Below, one piece after another: positions 60,902-64,000 of a stretch of 64,000 nucleotides of DNA. The stretch is from Consotaella aegiceratis (GTDB taxonomy: Bacteria > Pseudomonadota > Alphaproteobacteria > Rhizobiales > Rhizobiaceae). The notes beneath the pieces were generated by a model. It was not told the origin of the DNA and ran no database searches. It saw nothing but the letters and a program-made list of their open reading frames with translations. The first letter of the stretch is position 1. Each line of letters begins with the position of its first letter. Made by a program: the position numbers and the translations under genes. The DNA lies in NCBI RefSeq assembly GCF_036541425.1, contig NZ_JAZHFT010000001.1, forward strand, positions 1 through 64,000, written 5' to 3'.

Positions 60902-61972
60902 TCACAATCGCCGACCGGTTTCCCGGTCGAAGACATGAACGCGGTCGCGCGTGACCGAGGTCTCCAGCCGATCGCCGACATTCACCTCGAGCATGCTGTC
61001 GACGACGGCGACGACCGGCTGATCTTCCATGCGGAACATGACGTGGGTCTGGGCACCGGTCGGCTCCACCAGATCCACGGGCCCGCCGACGACCGAACCG
61101 GCTCCCCCCACGACCATCTCTTCCGGACGAATGCCGACCACGAGCTTCTGACCATCCTGGACGGCGCATTCCAACGGCAGTTCGATCCGCGCTCCCGCTT
61201 CGAGCTCGGCCACCGGTCCGCCGGCTTCGTTGCGGGCCGTGGCGTTCAGAAGGTTCATGGCGGGCGAACCGATGAAGCCGGCGACGAACAGGTTCTCCGG
61301 CCGGCGATAGAGTTCGAGCGGCCGTCCGACCTGCTCGATCCGTCCCCCGTTCAGGACAACAATGCGGTCGGCGAGCGTCATCGCCTCCACCTGGTCGTGC
61401 GTCACGTAGATCGACGTGGTTTCGACCCGCCGATGAAGGGTCTTGATCTCGGCGCGCATCTGGACGCGCAGCTTGGCGTCGAGGTTGGACAGCGGTTCGT
61501 CGAACAGGAAAATCTGCGGATTGCGCACCACCGCCCGGCCCATCGCGACGCGCTGGCGCTGGCCGCCGGACAGCTGCGAGGGACGGCGTTCGAGCAGGCT
61601 TTCGAGATCGAGCATGCGCGCTGCCTCGCCCACGCGCTCCTGGATTTCGGCCTTGGGCTTGCCGGCGAGCTTCAGGTTGAAGGCCATGTTCTGGGCCACC
61701 GACATATGCGGATAGAGCGCATAGTTCTGGAACACCATGGCGACGTTGCGCTCGCGCGCGCTCAGATCGTTGACGACCTCGCCGCCGATCGAGATCTCGC
61801 CGTCGGTGATCTCTTCGAGGCCCGCCATCATGCGCAACAGCGTCGACTTGCCGCAACCCGACGGGCCGACAAGAGCGACGAACTCACCATCCTCCACGGC
61901 AAGGTCTATGCCATGGATGACCTCCACCGCTCCGAAGGACTTTCGCACACCATCCAGAACAACCGTCGCCAT
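60902..61972 (-). CDS. Orphan sugar ABC transporter ATP-binding protein (UgpC/MsmK type)
   Basis: A 356-residue ATPase with Walker A GPSGCGKST, Q-loop FQNYALYPH, LSGGQRQR signature, Walker B FLFDEP and the HDQVEAMTLA switch, plus the C-terminal sugar-ABC domain (FIGSPAMNLL onward). AGGAGG precedes ATG. No permease or binding protein is adjacent: yiaK-side genes lie downstream and a ROK gene is divergent. It could serve permeases encoded beyond the right edge or be shared among importers, as MsmK-type ATPases can. Confidence 0.93.
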   Translation of the reverse strand: MATVVLDGVRKSFGAVEVIHGIDLAVEDGEFVALVGPSGCGKSTLLRMMAGLEEITDGEISIGGEVVNDLSARERNVAMVFQNYALYPHMSVAQNMAFNLKLAGKPKAEIQERVGEAARMLDLESLLERRPSQLSGGQRQRVAMGRAVVRNPQIFLFDEPLSNLDAKLRVQMRAEIKTLHRRVETTSIYVTHDQVEAMTLADRIVVLNGGRIEQVGRPLELYRRPENLFVAGFIGSPAMNLLNATARNEAGGPVAELEAGARIELPLECAVQDGQKLVVGIRPEEMVVGGAGSVVGGPVDLVEPTGAQTHVMFRMEDQPVVAVVDSMLEVNVGDRLETSVTRDRVHVFDRETGRRL

Positions 61973-62184
61973 GAACTCCTCCTCGTCCGCCGTTTCCGCA
62001 GCGGATCCTTCTGGTTTCTTCCCTTGCCACTCCGGCCGAGCGGTCCGGATGAGGCAGGCTCGGCCGCAGCGGATCTTGTCACCGCCGCGACCGAGCGGCT
62101 AATTCACTCTGGCGTTGCAGCAACGCCGTGACTTCGATCCACCCACCCGAGCCGCCTTTCCGGAGACCTGCAGGCCTTGCGATC

Positions 62185-63336
62185 ATGAACGACAGACTTG
62201 GCGGACGGACGAAGGTGCGGCTTGGCGAGGCGACTGGCCACAATCTCGTTCATGCGGCCGACCACAATCTGCGGATCACGCTCGAACTGATCCGGCGGAA
62301 GGGACGCCTGGGCCGGATCGACCTGGCTGCCCTGACAGGGCTGACGCCCGCCGGCGTCGGCAACATTCTGCACCGGCTGACCAGCGAAGGCCTGATCCGG
62401 GACGTCGGCGGATCGGGCAAGCGGTCGGTGCAGTACGAGATCGCGCCCGATGGCGCCTACGGGATGGGCATCGACATCGCCGGCGACACGATCGAGGTCG
62501 CGCTGGTGAATCTCGCCGGCGAAGTCGTGCATCGAGACCGCTGCGAGGCTGCTTCGAGCGCTCCCGATGCATTTGCCAAGGCAGTTCGGGACACGGCCTT
62601 TTCCGTCGCCGCGCGATTGTCCGCGACGGCATCGCCGCGGCTTCTCGGTATCGGGCTCGCCGCGCCGGACACGCTCGGCGCCGATCAGCTCGCGGTTCTG
62701 ACGCAGTCGCTGGCGCCGTTTGCCGTCCAGGCGGAACGCGATACCACCGCCGCGGTGCTCGCCGAGCGCCGGTTCGGGGCCGGCGGTCATGACGGCAGCT
62801 TCGTCCACATTCTGTTGCGCGACCGGATTCGCGCCGGATTTCTGATCAACGACACCGTCTACGAAGGCGTCACGCGCAGTGCCGGACGGATCGGCGACAT
62901 GCACACCGGCGAGGACGGCCGGCCTCTCGACGAGGTGGCGGCGATCGCCGACCTGTCTCCGGAGCTGGCGCGTGCCGGAGAGAAACCTTCGTCCGGGACT
63001 GCCCTTCCGGGCTGTCGCGAGGATGCGATCGAGGCGTGGCTCGCCGCGACCTCCGAGCACCTTCTCGATGCCATCGTCGCACTGGCCGGTCTGATCGCCC
63101 CTGGTACCGTTTTCATCGGCGGCGTGCTGTCCGACGATTTGAACCGCCGGCTGGTCGAGCACCTGAACGAAGGCCGTGCGGAACGGATGACCGGGCCGGT
63201 GCAGCCGCGCTGGCTGCCGGAGATCGCCGCCAGTTCCGTCGGGATCGACGCGGTGCTCCTGGGCGCGGCGATCCTGCCCTTCCTGCATCGGCTTCTGCCC
63301 GATCCGAGGCGGCCGAGCGGGGTTGGCCCAGGCTGA
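62185..63336 (+). CDS. ROK-family transcriptional regulator
   Basis: A 383-residue protein (402 if the GTG at 62128 is used; neither has a clear ribosome site). The N-terminal winged helix is visible (HNLRITLELIRRKGRLGRIDLAALTGLTPAGVGNIL in spaced helices, about 25-62) with the wing GGSGKRSVQYEIA. The ROK domain follows (GMGIDIAGDTIEVALV). The Cys-rich zinc loop of sugar-kinase ROK proteins is absent, and the active-site DxGxT is altered to D-I-A-G-D-T, so a repressor role is favoured over a kinase. It is divergent from the orphan ABC ATPase by 212 bases. Confidence 0.87.
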   Translation: MNDRLGGRTKVRLGEATGHNLVHAADHNLRITLELIRRKGRLGRIDLAALTGLTPAGVGNILHRLTSEGLIRDVGGSGKRSVQYEIAPDGAYGMGIDIAGDTIEVALVNLAGEVVHRDRCEAASSAPDAFAKAVRDTAFSVAARLSATASPRLLGIGLAAPDTLGADQLAVLTQSLAPFAVQAERDTTAAVLAERRFGAGGHDGSFVHILLRDRIRAGFLINDTVYEGVTRSAGRIGDMHTGEDGRPLDEVAAIADLSPELARAGEKPSSGTALPGCREDAIEAWLAATSEHLLDAIVALAGLIAPGTVFIGGVLSDDLNRRLVEHLNEGRAERMTGPVQPRWLPEIAASSVGIDAVLLGAAILPFLHRLLPDPRRPSGVGPG

Positions 63337-63347
63337 AACGGTCGTGC

Positions 63348-64000
63348 TCATCGCGCGAGATCTCCCGCGACCGTATGATGACCGGTGTGCGGCAGACGGG
63401 TGCGCTGAGCCCGGTCACGGGCTTCCAGCCGCAACACTTCCGCCAGCGGCATGGTCGCGGCACCGAGCGCGGCGGCGTTTTCGGAGCCCGCCGCCCGATA
63501 GATCGGCGGCGCCTTTCGCCCGGACTGCGCCAAATGGTCGTGCACGTTGACCAGCAGTTCGTCGATCAGGCGGATCGGCAGACGGCCGCCGGTGAGGATC
63601 GCATCCGGATCGATCAGTAGCCCGATCTGAATCGCCGCCTCGGCCAGATGAACGGCTTTGTCGCGGAGCCATTGCGAAACCAGGTCGCGGCCGCGCCGAT
63701 CGAGTAGCAGAAGCTGGTGCGGATGCGAAATCTCGATACCGTGCTCGGCCAGGAACTCGTAGAGGATGAAGAGCGAGATCACCTGCCCCAGCGGTTCGAC
63801 GCTGCCGCCGCGGCCCTTGTCGGCGACGAGCGCCGGCATCCATCCGATCTCGCCCGACAGGCCGCCGGTGCCATGATAGCAGACGCCGTCGAGAACCACG
63901 CCGCCACCGAGACCCGAACCGATGAAGATGTAGAAGAAGCTGCGGCTTTCGACACCCAGCCCATAGTTCAGTTCGCCGATCGTGGCCGCCGTCGCGTCGT
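63348..64000 (-). CDS. ROK-family protein, C-terminal part only
   Basis: At least 217 codons, with the 5' end beyond the right edge. The frame reads DATAATIGELNYGLG and then FIFIGSGLGGGVVLDG, a typical ROK nucleotide-binding and dimer region, followed by GLSGEIGWMP, where the usual His of the GxxGH zinc motif is Trp. No CxCGxxGC zinc loop is seen, so it is probably a regulator rather than a kinase, although the N-terminus cannot be checked. It converges with the first ROK gene, only eleven bases away. Confidence 0.85.
   Translation of the reverse strand, partial: DATAATIGELNYGLGVESRSFFYIFIGSGLGGGVVLDGVCYHGTGGLSGEIGWMPALVADKGRGGSVEPLGQVISLFILYEFLAEHGIEISHPHQLLLLDRRGRDLVSQWLRDKAVHLAEAAIQIGLLIDPDAILTGGRLPIRLIDELLVNVHDHLAQSGRKAPPIYRAAGSENAAALGAATMPLAEVLRLEARDRAQRTRLPHTGHHTVAGDLAR

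Noticed and set aside
60436..60938. Small plus-strand frames after the palindrome, possible gene between yiaK and the orphan ATPase
   Set aside because: Overlapping frames on both strands with no ribosome site, domain or conserved motif; not supportable as genes.
1..64000. CRISPR arrays, tRNA or rRNA genes, insertion sequences
   Set aside because: No regularly spaced repeats, no tRNA/rRNA-like sequence and no transposase or integrase frame was seen on reading through.

Overview
The window is a GC-rich chromosomal or megaplasmid segment that reads as an alphaproteobacterium of the Rhizobiales (Hyphomicrobiales). The evidence is an imp-type type VI secretion (T6SS) locus with the gene order known from Agrobacterium tumefaciens (clpV-hcp-vgrG divergent from tssA-tssB-tssC-tssC-tagJ-tssE-tssF-tssG-fha-tssK-tssL-tssM-tagF/pppA), followed by sugar and acid-sugar import and catabolism modules of the kind common in rhizobia. 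I cannot name the species. I found no rRNA, tRNA, CRISPR array, transposase or phage gene.

Region 1 (1-23030) is the T6SS. The left arm (minus strand) holds clpV, hcp, an unrecognised 196-residue gene and the start of vgrG, which runs off the window. The right arm (plus strand) is a tightly packed operon with many 4-8 base overlaps. It encodes the sheath (TssB, two TssC paralogues), the TssA cap/priming protein, TagJ, the baseplate (TssE, F, G, K), the membrane complex (TssL with an OmpA-type domain, TssM with a Walker A motif), an FHA protein and a TagF-PppA fusion. No TssJ and no PpkA kinase gene is present. The PP2C and FHA domains depart from consensus at key positions, so threonine-phosphorylation control may be altered.

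Region 2 (23093-24286) is a lone outer-membrane polysaccharide-export lipoprotein. Region 3 (24662-35934) is an IclR-controlled module: an ABC sugar importer operon with an aldo/keto reductase and an enolase-superfamily enzyme, and a divergent operon with an RraA-like aldolase, a VOC protein, a galactonate-dehydratase-like enzyme and a Gfo/Idh/MocA oxidoreductase. The same 12-base palindrome lies in front of both operons. Region 4 (35978-44490) is a LacI-controlled module with a second ABC importer, a second VOC/aldo-keto reductase pair, a third VOC protein and a TIM-barrel epimerase. Two identical operator-like sites flank it.

Region 5 (44515-47039) holds three unrelated genes: an APH-fold kinase-like protein, an exported TPR protein and a LprI-like protein. 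Region 6 (47110-54699) is a hexuronate/L-gulonate module: GntR regulator, TRAP transporter, zinc sugar-acid dehydrogenase, fructuronate reductase (UxuB) and divergent mannonate dehydratase (UxuA). Region 7 (54837-60224) matches the gene order of E. coli yiaKLMNO, followed by a GntR regulator. Region 8 (60225-64000) has a regulatory region with a strong palindrome, an orphan sugar-ABC ATPase and two ROK-family genes, the last cut by the window end.
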